Shown: one piece after another, positions 20,748 to 28,842 of the stretch
Layout: each line of letters opens with the position of its first letter
Numbering within the stretch: position 1 is the first letter of the stretch
Assembly: GCF_003614185.1 (NCBI RefSeq)
Contig: NZ_KZ987724.1
Span: forward strand, 4,214,568 to 4,278,567
Direction of reading: 5' to 3'
DNA from: Paenibacillus aceti
GTDB lineage: Bacteria > Bacillota > Bacilli > Paenibacillales > Paenibacillaceae
Length of the DNA: 64,000 nucleotides
Program-made: the position numbers and the translations under genes
Notes under the pieces: generated by a model
The model's database searches: none
What the model saw: the letters and a program-made list of their open reading frames with translations, nothing else
Told to the model about the DNA's origin: nothing

Positions 20748-21314
20748 TTATTTTCCGAGCTGCGCTTCTAATTTCGCGATTTCCGCCTCGGCTGCGGTTA
20801 TTTTCGCTTGAATATCGGCGATTTCATCCTGTGCCTTTTTTAGCTTTTCTTCCGCGCCAGATGTATCCATCTTTATAACGTCTTCACCGGCTTCTTTATT
20901 CCAGGCTTCGGCTCTTTCGATTGCTGATTCAGCCTGTTTTATTGTTTCTTTATTACCGTCAATCGTAGCTTGCCAAAAGACGATATTATTTCGCAGTGTA
21001 TTGATTTGGTCTTTTACCTTTAGTTCCTTTACAACTTCTTCCTCTGTGCGGTTTATAGTTTCAGGCATTGTTAACTGTACCTCTCCTTTCTCAACCTTAA
21101 CCGTGTAGCCGGATGCCTCTGAAAAGCTCCGAACTGGTGCATAAGTCGTTCCGTCTATTACTACGGCATCTTTCACGGCCTTTCCGTTTACAGTAACCGC
21201 GATTACGCCCTGTACCTTCTTTCCGATTAACGAACTCGTTGCGGCGGATACAACTGCGGTCAGTGAGCCCACTAATACTATTGAAGCAACTAACGAATAA
21301 ACAAGTTTTTTCAT
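20748..21314 (-). CDS. Secreted stalk-domain (copper amine oxidase-like N-terminal) protein with coiled coil
   Basis: 188 residues. Signal peptide MKKLVYSLVASIVLVGSLTAVVSA (1-24), then a copper-amine-oxidase-N-like domain (about 30-85: IAVTVNGKAVKDAVVIDGTTYAPVRSFSEASGY), a module used by Paenibacillus surface proteins. A charged heptad-rich coiled coil follows (about 95-188). It has no enzyme domain, so it is probably a cell-surface or envelope protein. Start ATG 21314, six bases after GGAGGT. An exported protein inside a satellite-like element could modify the host surface, but that is speculation. Confidence 0.75.
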   Translation of the reverse strand: MKKLVYSLVASIVLVGSLTAVVSAATSSLIGKKVQGVIAVTVNGKAVKDAVVIDGTTYAPVRSFSEASGYTVKVEKGEVQLTMPETINRTEEEVVKELKVKDQINTLRNNIVFWQATIDGNKETIKQAESAIERAEAWNKEAGEDVIKMDTSGAEEKLKKAQDEIADIQAKITAAEAEIAKLEAQLGK

Positions 21315-21361
21315 AATTCTACCTCCGCTATCATGTTTATCCGTAGTATACATCATAATTG

Positions 21362-22528
21362 CTATTTTGGGATGTTTACTATCGCGAGTGTTTGGCCGGT
21401 TGTACTATATAACTTTAAGTTTCGCGTAGAAGTATCAAACGTCATATTTGTCGCCGTCTCGCTCTTACTCGGTTTATCGCTTATTAAGCTTCGTAAACTA
21501 TACAATTCGCTTTGCAACCCGTCGACATTCGAAATAGAGATACCTGTCGCGCCTCTTCCAAATTCTACGGGGTCCGAAAAATATGTTCTTCCTTGTACTT
21601 GAACCGTCCCTCCGACAGCCGCGAGAAAAAGGTTTCCGGAAGCGGCTAACGTCATTAGGCCCGGCTGCCCGTTCAAATAGCCATCAAGCCCTCTGGAACT
21701 CGAAAAGTGAATTGCATTTGATCCGTGTTGATTATTTTGGCTTATCGAAATGCGGACGGTATTACTCGAATCGTATACGCGCCATCCTCGAGAGTCCGTC
21801 TCCACACGCTCCCCACTCAGGGCCGTCCTCATGAGCGCGCCAGTTATTGTGCCACCAGTCAGCCCGCCCGACATGCTTTCCATATCAATAATTGGATACT
21901 TAACGACCTCATTGATTTTTTCTCGACTTAGCAACTTTGCTCCGAACGCATCCATACGGTATAAAGTAAGATCGCCCCCAATATCCCCGCCGGCCAAACT
22001 TTCAAACACGCCTTTAATTAATGTCCTCGGGTTTTTAACACCCGCAAGATTTGACGCAGTAGCTAATTCAAGCGCTTTGTCAGACTTACATCCACCTGCA
22101 ACAAGGTGTGTGAAACCCTTCTTACCTATTCTCTTTTCATCCTTAAACCCGGTATTATAATTAAATGAGTGGGAAACGGTTCGTCCACGCGAATCAATCT
22201 CAAAGCAAGCCACCCCGAGCAAAGACTCCCCTACTTCTTCTGCTGCTTTAACTTTCTCTGGCGTCTCCATCAGGATTTGACGGTATCTTTGTTTTATAAT
22301 CCGCTGTAAATTAAAAATTGATTTCACTTTTTCGCGTCTAAATGAACTAACCACGTCAAGCGCGGCGGATAGGTCGCCACATATAAACAGCAAATACTGG
22401 TCAACCTGCACCAATTTTTCAATCCCTTTAGCGCCTCTGCACCGTTTTCCGTCAATAGTGTGTGAAATTGCAGTATCCGCTCCGACAATAATGTGATCCT
22501 CGCTTTGCAAAAATACGCATAAGCTCAA
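21362..22528 (-). CDS. Proteasome-like Ntn-domain protein with phage-tail-like C-terminus
   Basis: 388 residues from a TTG start (22528) five bases after GGGAGGGG. The first 200 residues look like a proteasome beta/HslV-type Ntn fold: SLCVFLQSEDHIIVGADTAI aligns without gaps to the beta-subunit N-terminal strand, placing Ser2 at the catalytic Thr1 position and Asp at position 17; a Lys (KGIEKL) near position 33 and GDIGGDLTLYRMD near the end also fit. Removal of fMet would expose Ser. Residues about 210-388 (GTITGALMRTALSGERVETD, WRVYDSSNTVRISIS, GNLFLAAVGGTVQVQGRTYF) are Gly/Ser-rich beta repeats like phage tail-fibre or spike proteins. Enzymatic activity is not shown by sequence. Confidence 0.65.
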   Translation of the reverse strand: MSLCVFLQSEDHIIVGADTAISHTIDGKRCRGAKGIEKLVQVDQYLLFICGDLSAALDVVSSFRREKVKSIFNLQRIIKQRYRQILMETPEKVKAAEEVGESLLGVACFEIDSRGRTVSHSFNYNTGFKDEKRIGKKGFTHLVAGGCKSDKALELATASNLAGVKNPRTLIKGVFESLAGGDIGGDLTLYRMDAFGAKLLSREKINEVVKYPIIDMESMSGGLTGGTITGALMRTALSGERVETDSRGWRVYDSSNTVRISISQNNQHGSNAIHFSSSRGLDGYLNGQPGLMTLAASGNLFLAAVGGTVQVQGRTYFSDPVEFGRGATGISISNVDGLQSELYSLRSLISDKPSKSETATNMTFDTSTRNLKLYSTTGQTLAIVNIPK

Positions 22529-22602
22529 ATAAACCCCTCCCAAATTAAAGTAAAAGCGGACCCAAAGGCCCGCCAATTCATCCGTTTAATCAATTTAATA
22601 GT

Positions 22603-23463
22603 CTATTCTGTAGCCTTACTAGCTTCACGCTCACGGGCATCCTGGTTTATCCTCCGCCAAAAATCCCTTTGTTCTTCTGTCCACTCAAACGGGTCATTCT
22701 GTTGCTTTGGGTTTGCATCCTTCTTGATTTCTTCTTTCGGTCGCTCGTCTTCGTGAGCTGCGAAATAATCGTCTGTCCGATTTATATAAGACCCGTAATA
22801 AGTTCCCAATGTATCGTTAACCGCACCGCGTACAATTTCGTTAAAAAAGGCCGTCTGATCCAAGGCGGTGGCTGTCTCTAACGAGTCTCTAGCTGCCCCG
22901 GCTTCCGGAGATTCGTATTTCGAGGTTAATCCGCTAAATTGCTGCGATAAAGCATACCGAGTTTTGGCGAGTTCACCAGGCTCCTCTACTGCGAGAATCG
23001 ATCCAGCCAACTCCCCGAACTGTTCAGAAACTTTATGCGCGAAGTAAGGTTCTTCGATTCCTTCGATAAACGCCGTTAGTTTGGCCGCCGCTGATTTCGC
23101 GTTATGTGTTAGCATAATCTCCGTTTTAAGTACGCGCAGGGCTTCGTCGAAACGATCGATCTTCGTTGCGTCCGGCTTCGGAATCTTTGTATAAATTACT
23201 TCCTCGGCGTGCTTTCTAGCTTCGGACAAGTGCGCGCGGAACTCTTGGCGACGCTTATATACTTGCTGCATAAGTTCTTTACCGCGCTTTTCCTTAATCT
23301 CAGAGACTTTGTTTGTTTGGCCTTCCGGAGATAGATTGCGGTCTTCTTTAACTGCGGTGATCTCTTTGCGGATAGCGTCGTTAAACTCTCGATAAAAACG
23401 TGTATTGTCATTCCGTAATTCGTGCGCTTTCAAGATACTTTCTTTAGCTTTTTGCTGGCTCAT
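22603..23463 (-). CDS. Hypothetical island protein, helical
   Basis: 286 residues, highly charged, long helices throughout (for example ELMQQVYKRRQEFRAHLSEA), acidic and Lys-rich C-terminus with DPFEWTEEQRDFWRRINQ. AAGGA precedes the ATG by about ten bases. It could be a scaffold- or structural-type protein from its composition, but no family is recognised. Confidence 0.7.
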   Translation of the reverse strand: MSQQKAKESILKAHELRNDNTRFYREFNDAIRKEITAVKEDRNLSPEGQTNKVSEIKEKRGKELMQQVYKRRQEFRAHLSEARKHAEEVIYTKIPKPDATKIDRFDEALRVLKTEIMLTHNAKSAAAKLTAFIEGIEEPYFAHKVSEQFGELAGSILAVEEPGELAKTRYALSQQFSGLTSKYESPEAGAARDSLETATALDQTAFFNEIVRGAVNDTLGTYYGSYINRTDDYFAAHEDERPKEEIKKDANPKQQNDPFEWTEEQRDFWRRINQDAREREASKATE

Positions 23464-23494
23464 TGATCATTTTCCTTTCTTATTTGGATTGTAG

Positions 23495-24100
23495 TTATTT
23501 CCGTTTAATACCGTCCGGTAACTCACGTCGATTTTTGATATTTCTTATGTCCATCTCTTTTACGAGTGGAAGGTTATAGTCCTGTTCAATCTCTGTAATG
23601 TAACGTGTCGTTCGTCTCTCTGCGTTACTTTCTCGATCTTCAAGTTCGGCAATTTCGCGACGAAGAGGGTCATATTTGTCAACCAATTCGTAAAAATCAA
23701 GTAATGCGTTGTACATATCACTCCGGGCGGACGCGAGTCTCCCAACAATAGGCGCAAGCTCTTTTTCGCGAACGCCATTAATAAAGTTTTCATTCCAATC
23801 AAGCGCAAGATCGAGCGCCTTAACTCGTCCCTCTTTCGACTTCTCAACTGTATAAGCAAATGCAGCGTCACGGAGTTCCTTCGCTTCCTGGACGGCCTTT
23901 TCTGCCTTATCAATAGCTGCCGTCGATTTTGCACGCTCTGCGGACAAGTCTACTCCTTCCTCAAACTCTCTCCGCAATAACTCCTGTTTCTGTGCGAGTT
24001 CCTCTGCTAGTTTATCCTCTGCGGCCTTCACGCTGGCCTCATGTTTGGCGCGCAATTCCATAAAGCGTCCTGCGTATCGTATTTCTCTTTCAGTTCCCAT
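23495..24100 (-). CDS. Hypothetical coiled-coil island protein
   Basis: 201 residues, predominantly coiled coil (about 10-100: LRAKHEASVKAAEDKLAEEL) and a second charged helix (about 115-175). Ends in a basic tail. Adjacent to and co-oriented with the 286-residue helical protein. Function unknown. Confidence 0.7.
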   Translation of the reverse strand: MGTEREIRYAGRFMELRAKHEASVKAAEDKLAEELAQKQELLRREFEEGVDLSAERAKSTAAIDKAEKAVQEAKELRDAAFAYTVEKSKEGRVKALDLALDWNENFINGVREKELAPIVGRLASARSDMYNALLDFYELVDKYDPLRREIAELEDRESNAERRTTRYITEIEQDYNLPLVKEMDIRNIKNRRELPDGIKRK

Positions 24101-24104
24101 TTAA

Positions 24105-24545
24105 TCATTGTTTGAACACTCCTCTAATAAAGTTAATAATTCGGGCCCACCTGTTCGGATTCTCTGGCATCGGTTCCTCGGTATCTTCTGCTCCCTCTTC
24201 TTCCTCCGGTTCGTATAACTCCGCAAGTATTGGGTAAATAGGGGAGTCCGGCTCGAATTGCCGATATAACGCGCTTAGATTATGACGGGAGGTAAGCGAA
24301 ACGTTCACGCCCGGCACCGCCAAAAACAGCTTAAATAGCGTGTCGTTGTCGGTTTCTATATCCACCGTATCGAGCTTATGAACGTGCACTGTACCTAACA
24401 CCGCATCAATCAACGCCAGTTCCTCATCGTCGCCCACTGCTCCGATATGTTGGTCCGCGTGTGCCCCGTTTTCGTCAAAATAATTAATTGCGACGAGCTT
24501 CTCCGGCCCGAAATTGACGGTTATCACCTGAAACAGCGGCCTCAT
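24105..24545 (-). CDS. Hypothetical island protein
   Basis: 146 residues; N-terminal mixed alpha/beta part (MRPLFQVITVNFGPEKLVAI), acidic linker EPEEEEGAEDTEEPMPEN (about 110-128), basic C-terminal helix. Its ATG overlaps the preceding gene's stop by four bases (24542-24545). No family recognised. Confidence 0.7.
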   Translation of the reverse strand: MRPLFQVITVNFGPEKLVAINYFDENGAHADQHIGAVGDDEELALIDAVLGTVHVHKLDTVDIETDNDTLFKLFLAVPGVNVSLTSRHNLSALYRQFEPDSPIYPILAELYEPEEEEGAEDTEEPMPENPNRWARIINFIRGVFKQ

Positions 24546-24835
24546 ACACGCACCTCGTATCCATCCGCGGCTAAATCATCTTTAAAGCCCATTAACCGCG
24601 TAATAATCACATACTGCATGACCGGCTGTGTAGTCCTAAACGATTCCGTCCGGACGACCTCGCCCGTGTTTTCGACAATGGCCTCGAGTGTCACTGTTGC
24701 GTGAATACTTCCCGGCTTCGCCTCGATCTTTCGCTGGATCGTTACGGGCTGCGCGGGCTGTTTCGACTGCGGTTGTGGTGCTGGACGCGTGACGACGCCG
24801 GACGTTTCGCTTATCAATCCGCGAGCCGTAATCAC
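24542..24835 (-). CDS. Hypothetical island protein
   Basis: 97 residues from a GTG start at 24835 (MITARGLISETSG...). That GTG overlaps the upstream stop as GTGA and has GAGG eight bases upstream, better than the alternative TTG nine codons earlier. A Pro/Gln-rich linker (about 17-32) precedes a beta-rich domain. Function unknown. Confidence 0.65.
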   Translation of the reverse strand: MITARGLISETSGVVTRPAPQPQSKQPAQPVTIQRKIEAKPGSIHATVTLEAIVENTGEVVRTESFRTTQPVMQYVIITRLMGFKDDLAADGYEVRV

Positions 24836-25158
24836 TGTGATAACCTCACTTTCTTCGCGCAAACCCGGCCCCGGCTGTCCTCACCAATCTCAAAGGTAAC
24901 GCGGTCTCCGCGCATAAATTTCTGACCGTTTGCGGCCGACTCGTTAAAATGCACGTCCTCCGCGCCATAAACCGAGATAAATCCGAACCCTTTACTCGCG
25001 TTGATAAATTTGATCCGCCCCTGCTTGCGGCTTGCTTTAGGTTTCTTCTCTTTGGGCGGCGCGACCGGCGACCGATAACCCGTCGGCACTACGCGGCTAT
25101 AAACAGCCGCCATTTCTGTAGCAGGATAGCCGCCCCAGGTCTTTGATTCAATGAACAT
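24832..25158 (-). CDS. Cold-shock-domain protein with N-terminal extension
   Basis: 108 residues. The C-terminal 60 residues form a cold-shock (OB) domain: GRIKFINASKGFGFISVYGAEDVHFNESA; KGFGFI is the RNP1 motif and DVHF the RNP2 position, which bind single-stranded RNA or DNA. The first 45 residues (Pro/Lys-rich, YRSPVAPPKEKKPKASRKQ) are unlike host Csp proteins, which are only about 66 residues. GGGAGG precedes the ATG. Likely a nucleic-acid chaperone of the island; target unknown. Confidence 0.8.
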   Translation of the reverse strand: MFIESKTWGGYPATEMAAVYSRVVPTGYRSPVAPPKEKKPKASRKQGRIKFINASKGFGFISVYGAEDVHFNESAANGQKFMRGDRVTFEIGEDSRGRVCAKKVRLSQ

Positions 25159-25162
25159 ATAA

Positions 25163-25342
25163 TTACCTCCCGTTATATTTCGCAGCTAAAAACGGCGCCC
25201 TCATTCGGATCGTCGCCTCGCTGACGCTATCCCCGTAGTAAAGCGTGTATTCCGCGCCTGTCTTCGTGTTCCGTAGCGTTACGCGCCGACGATAGTATTC
25301 GGCCGGTTCGATGGCGGTTACGACCACATGGTCGCTTTTCAT
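25163..25342 (-). CDS. Small hypothetical island protein
   Basis: 59 residues, MKSDHVVVTAIEPAEYYRRR..., beta-rich (VTLRNTKTGAEYTLYYGDSV). Start ATG 25342 seven bases after GGGAGG; a 37-codon upstream extension was rejected. Ends 4 bp before the cold-shock gene. Confidence 0.6.
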   Translation of the reverse strand: MKSDHVVVTAIEPAEYYRRRVTLRNTKTGAEYTLYYGDSVSEATIRMRAPFLAAKYNGR

Positions 25343-25464
25343 CGCATATCCTCCCCTCCGTAAAAACTGTGCATAATCGGTACGCTTTTGGTTGATTTCA
25401 CACGTTTTCAGGCACGCCAAATAATCCGGCAAGGTGTTACATCCTCCGGACATTAAGCGAGCTA

Positions 25465-25677
25465 TTATCGCGTAATATTTACGTTAAACAAATGACGCGC
25501 CGACCGCTTTCGAACGGAAGGAATACGGTACTGACGTGCGAAAATAACGCCGTTCTTCTCATACGTCGCCATTTCCACGAAGTCCGGATATGACCGCCTT
25601 ATCTTTCGCATAACCTCCGCGTCCTCTGTGTATCCGGCCAAGTTGTCCGAATCTAAACGCCAAACTACGTTACTCAA
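25465..25677 (-). CDS. Small hypothetical island protein
   Basis: 70 residues from a TTG at 25677 (MSNVVWRLDSDNLAGYTEDA...), five bases after GGGAGGGG. It overlaps the upstream gene by 8 bp. An open frame extends far upstream but is in the shadow of that gene. Function unknown; basic C-terminus. Confidence 0.55.
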   Translation of the reverse strand: MSNVVWRLDSDNLAGYTEDAEVMRKIRRSYPDFVEMATYEKNGVIFARQYRIPSVRKRSARHLFNVNITR

Positions 25678-26059
25678 GTCGGCCCCTCCCGTCCTGTACA
25701 AAGGTGTTATGCCTGATTTCGTAGGCCGTCGGCCATTCTCCGGCAGCAATACCGGCTTGTAATACAAAAAGAACGATCCCGCGAATCTCCTGTTTTGAGA
25801 CGCCCCAATTACGAAGCGGCGAGAACTTGCGGCAGGCCATGACGGACAAGCGTTCGACCAAAGCGTAAAACTTCGACTCCTCCATTTTGGCGAGGTGATG
25901 CGGCGCGTTCGATTCGCGAACCACAAAGCCCATAACTTGCTGCAGTATTTCCGAGTCTTCCTCGTATTTAATAACAAACGGCTCGATCTTTATCGGGCGC
26001 TTGTCTCCCGCGTATTGAATTATCGTGCCGTGTTGATCCTGGCTTATGGTAACAGCCAT
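25670..26059 (-). CDS. Hypothetical island protein
   Basis: 129 residues, MAVTISQDQHGTIIQYAGDK..., with a helical middle (EILQQVMGFVVRESNAPHHL). Shine-Dalgarno is weak (GGATGG), and an ATG three codons upstream is an alternative start. Follows the replication-initiator-like gene after a 116-bp gap. No family recognised. Confidence 0.6.
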   Translation of the reverse strand: MAVTISQDQHGTIIQYAGDKRPIKIEPFVIKYEEDSEILQQVMGFVVRESNAPHHLAKMEESKFYALVERLSVMACRKFSPLRNWGVSKQEIRGIVLFVLQAGIAAGEWPTAYEIRHNTFVQDGRGRLE

Positions 26060-26175
26060 TAAAACCATCCATTCAGCGGCCTAGCAGTTTTGCCGTGGAT
26101 TTTCCCTGCGTATTGACCGAGGATTATCCGCCTCGTACGGATGTTTTTGCGCAAAATAAAAAGCGCTTCAATGGC

Positions 26176-27090
26176 CTAGTTGAATAGTACTTTAATACCC
26201 GCAAGAGTCTCCGCCTTACCTGCGAACACGATACGCGGATTAACTATGATTCTGCGTTTTCGTTTATCGTTTACATCAGGAATTAATAAGAATACAGGCT
26301 TACCGTCGAGCTTGAGCGCGCCGAGTGCGGTACGCAGTTTATGCGTATCCTTATAGTTAAGCAGCGCGGCCAAATTCTCTAAATCCATGGGCTTTACCCG
26401 ATCTTCGTCAATCTCCTCCGGATTGAAACAAACGACGTTGAACGCGAAATTTATAAACGGTAGTACCGCGAAAACAATCGCCAGTTGCTTGATAGTCCGG
26501 CCGTTATATCGCTCGTATAGGTCACGAACCGTTTTCCGGAATAAGCGCGTGTGGCGATAATCATCGAGCTTATACTCCGCGTCTCCAAGTTTTCCGCGAT
26601 AAAATATCGATGGATTAATATAAATGTCGCCGTGCTCATTCTCGTCTTTTACGATCTCTTCTATGAGCAGCTTTTGATATAACTCAGAAAACCGCGCGCG
26701 ATTCATCCCGAGAAGTGCCTCAAGTGCCTTACGGTTAATCGGGCGGCCGTTGTCGTATTGGAGGCGTCCATCATAGTTCGTATATGTCCCAATAAACATC
26801 AGGCGCGCGAGATCGGATTGAGTAAGCGACGGGAAACGCTCGGCCATCGTCATACAGCCGTTAAATAGCGCGAATACGAATCCACCGTTTTCCTCCGCGT
26901 GGGTCCGGATTTCATCGAGAGACTTTTTGCCGCGGACTTGAGACTCTGGCGTTCTAAGCACAACCTCAAAATTCGCCAGACGCTCGCCAAATTCCGATTC
27001 GATCACATCTTTCTGCGCCAGTATTCCGCGCTTCGTTCGCGGTGTGAGGTTCATCCAATACCGTTGTTCTCGCATTCTATCGACTGCCAT
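26176..27090 (-). CDS. Probable replication initiator-like winged-helix protein
   Basis: 304 residues. A helical N-terminal region (YWMNLTPRTKRGILAQKDVI), PINRKALEALLGMNRARFSELYQKLL (about 122-147, HTH-like) and DIYINPSIFYRG (about 156-167), a phrase typical of Firmicute plasmid and phage Rep/RepL-type proteins. A second helical domain follows, with DLENLAALLNYKDTHKLRTALG (about 234-255). AGGAGG precedes ATG 27090. A strong promoter with two direct repeats is immediately upstream and an iteron-like array lies 0.8 kb away, which supports a replication role. Assignment is from motifs and context only. Confidence 0.5.
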   Translation of the reverse strand: MAVDRMREQRYWMNLTPRTKRGILAQKDVIESEFGERLANFEVVLRTPESQVRGKKSLDEIRTHAEENGGFVFALFNGCMTMAERFPSLTQSDLARLMFIGTYTNYDGRLQYDNGRPINRKALEALLGMNRARFSELYQKLLIEEIVKDENEHGDIYINPSIFYRGKLGDAEYKLDDYRHTRLFRKTVRDLYERYNGRTIKQLAIVFAVLPFINFAFNVVCFNPEEIDEDRVKPMDLENLAALLNYKDTHKLRTALGALKLDGKPVFLLIPDVNDKRKRRIIVNPRIVFAGKAETLAGIKVLFN

Positions 27091-27110
27091 TCTACCCCTC
27101 CTAGAATAAA

Positions 27111-27168
27111 TACACTGCTTTTCAGGAACAAAAGTGCCGAATTATACTGCTTTTCGGGAACATGCCAA
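27111..27168 (-). promoter_or_regulatory. Promoter and two direct repeats upstream of the Rep-like gene
   Basis: Minus-strand TTGGCA (27168-27163), 16-bp spacer, TATAAT (27146-27141). Two 20-bp direct repeats, TGTTCCCGAAAAGCAGTATA (27162-27143) and TGTTCCTGAAAAGCAGTGTA (27130-27111), 32 bp apart, lie over the spacer/-10 and just after the start site, as expected for an autorepressor or initiator binding site. Confidence 0.65.
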
Positions 27169-27521
27169 AAAACCGAAATCCCACGTCCTGTGTGGAGTTT
27201 CAGCTTTTCTACTGCTGCTATCCCTATTTATTAGTCCAATTATTCTTTTCTTCCGCGAAGGAAATCTATCACACTACTATAAGTTGATCCAGTAATGCTC
27301 GCCGTCACCTATCGGCTCCGTCAGTCTTGTCGCTCTCGCGCCATCGACACCATATAGTTTCTAACCGCGGCATAAATCTCAATAACTTATCTCCGCGGAT
27401 AAGAATTTGATATCCCACAAGGACACGGTTTGGTCCGCAGTGGTGAGGAACGAAGTGACGAAAGGTTGTTCGCGCTTGTTATTACGGGAACATTACGCAA
27501 TATACCGGCATTTGTAGCGTC
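27169..27521. other. Gene-free stretch in the island
   Basis: No supported gene. It starts with a short hairpin (GAAATCCCAC ... GTGTGGAGTTTC, 27175-27202). The remainder shows no clear motif and could be leader or origin sequence for the adjacent Rep-like and XRE genes. Confidence 0.4.
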
Positions 27522-27752
27522 TTACCCGGCGGTGTTAATTCTACGATTCGCTGCAACAATATCCGCAATCTGTCCGTCGGTAAGCGGAATAGCTTCCCGG
27601 ATTCTTTTCGCAACGTGCGGCAGTAGCGCCCTGTCTTCGCGCTCGATCGCACCGAGTAGCGGGCAGGAAATCGCAGCCTTTCTTGCGAGTTGTCCCTGTG
27701 ACATTCCGAGATTGACGCGGCAAATACGAATTACTTCCGGTGTTAGTGTCAT
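27522..27752 (-). CDS. XRE-family helix-turn-helix regulator
   Basis: 76 residues; MSQGQLARKAAISCPLLGAIE (about 17-37) is a Cro/CI helix-turn-helix. AAAGGAGG stands about eight bases before ATG 27752. It lies between the iteron array and the Rep-like promoter, so the direct repeats at 27111-27162 are its most obvious candidate target (inference). Confidence 0.8.
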   Translation of the reverse strand: MTLTPEVIRICRVNLGMSQGQLARKAAISCPLLGAIEREDRALLPHVAKRIREAIPLTDGQIADIVAANRRINTAG

Positions 27753-27802
27753 AGTAGTACCTCCTTTGTTTGTGGTAGATTTTTTTTCTTACATTGCTCC
27801 AA

Positions 27803-27839
27803 ATAAAAAGAACCGCGCACATACCGTCAAGCACGCGGT
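27803..27839 (-). terminator. Terminator upstream of the XRE gene
   Basis: ACCGCG ... CGCGGT stem followed on the minus strand by TCTTTTTATTT. It insulates the XRE gene from leftward transcription through the iteron region. Confidence 0.65.
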
Positions 27840-27891
27840 ACGTTTGCGATTTAGCTTATATCCCTCTATATTCTTAGTCCTGAAATCGAAC

Positions 27892-28140
27892 AAAATACAA
27901 CCTATTTACTATAACTTCCTCATAACCCGTAGACAACTGAGCGCACAAAATATAGCCTATCCACGTCAAAAAATTTCTTTCTATACCCGTAAATAACTAA
28001 AGGCGTAAAATACAACCTCACGTTGCAAAAATCTTTCTCATAACCCGTAGACACATAATGGCGCGAAATACAACCGTCCTTACAAAACTTTAAACCTTCG
28101 GTTGTAACGTAACGGCGTTAAACTACCAATAATACAACCC
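27892..28140. repeat. Iteron-like tandem array
   Basis: AAAATACAACC-type motifs begin at 27892, 27947, 28007, 28065 and 28130 (spacing 55, 60, 58, 65 bp). Each of the 2nd-4th is preceded by a CATAACCCGTAGACA-type motif (27921, 27982, 28040) and GGCG. An inverted GGTTGTA (about 28100) faces the last TACAACC. The pattern resembles iterons of a replication origin or partition site. Confidence 0.6.
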
Positions 28141-28146
28141 TTTAAA

Positions 28147-28196
28147 TAAAAAAACAGACAGGGCGTGCCTGAACCACGGAGCTACCCGCGCACCCT
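28147..28196 (-). terminator. Terminator of the leftward small-gene operon
   Basis: Minus strand AGGGTGCGC (28196) pairs imperfectly with GCACGCCCT (28168-28160) and is followed by a TTTTTTT run (28154-28147). The loop resembles a tRNA D-arm by chance. Confidence 0.5.
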
Positions 28197-28488
28197 ATCC
28201 GTGCCTATATCGATAAATGCGACTTCCCGATCCGGGCGTTGCCGCGCCCGAGCCGCAGAGATTAGCGATCGCCGGTCGATAGTTGGCGCTACCGGCCGGA
28301 AAAACGACGACGTCGTCGCATTTGCCGAGCATTTGGCGCTACTCGACGTTTGAATTACGTGGTACGTACCACGTTTAGCGCCGCGAGATACTACGGGCTT
28401 GAAACAGTGACCTGGCGTCTCCTCCCCTTTACGGTGTTAGCGCACCTTTAGCCGTGGCAGCGACGTTAGGTTCATCGGAGACGCGGAG
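28197..28488. other. Gene-free segment with perfect palindromes
   Basis: GC-rich, no supported gene. Two perfect palindromes: CGACGACGTCGTCG (28305-28318) and ACGTGGTACGTACCACGT (28357-28374). Flanking direct repeats of TTTAGCGCC/TTGGCGCTAC type are also visible. It may be part of the origin or a protein-binding site. Confidence 0.45.
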
Positions 28489-28842
28489 TTATCTAACGAC
28501 TCGAAACTCTTCGCCCGCCATCGGGTCGGACATTACGCAGTCAATAAGAAAGTCGAGCGCTGACATTCGTAATAGGCAGGCCGCAACCTCCGCAACAAGC
28601 TCGTCCGTTTGGTCGATACCTTTCGCGACCCGAACCGAATCTTTCAGTTCCTTTGCTATGTAGAGCCGCGGATGGTTAACCACGTCTGTATGACGCACGA
28701 CACACCGTAAAACTAGTTCGTCACCGATAAAATATAGTGCGAGGTCGCTGCGAATGAGCCAAGACTCCCGGAGTTCATAATCTAGCGGACCGTCTCCGAA
28801 ACAACCATCAACAACGAGGACACGTTCAAGATTGAGCTTCAT
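28489..28842 (-). CDS. Hypothetical island protein
   Basis: 117 residues, MKLNLERVLVVDGCFGDGPL..., acidic, mixed alpha/beta. Last gene of a compact leftward operon; overlaps the upstream gene by 17 bp. No family recognised. Confidence 0.6.
   Translation of the reverse strand: MKLNLERVLVVDGCFGDGPLDYELRESWLIRSDLALYFIGDELVLRCVVRHTDVVNHPRLYIAKELKDSVRVAKGIDQTDELVAEVAACLLRMSALDFLIDCVMSDPMAGEEFRVVR

Noticed and set aside
27892-28140. CRISPR array
   Set aside because: The repeats are imperfect, the spacing is irregular (55-65 bp) and no cas genes are nearby; iteron-like is the better reading.
28155-28200. tRNA-like D-arm (GGGTAGCTC...GTGGTTCAGGC) on the minus strand
   Set aside because: No anticodon or T arm follows; the sequence is better explained as a terminator hairpin with a T run.
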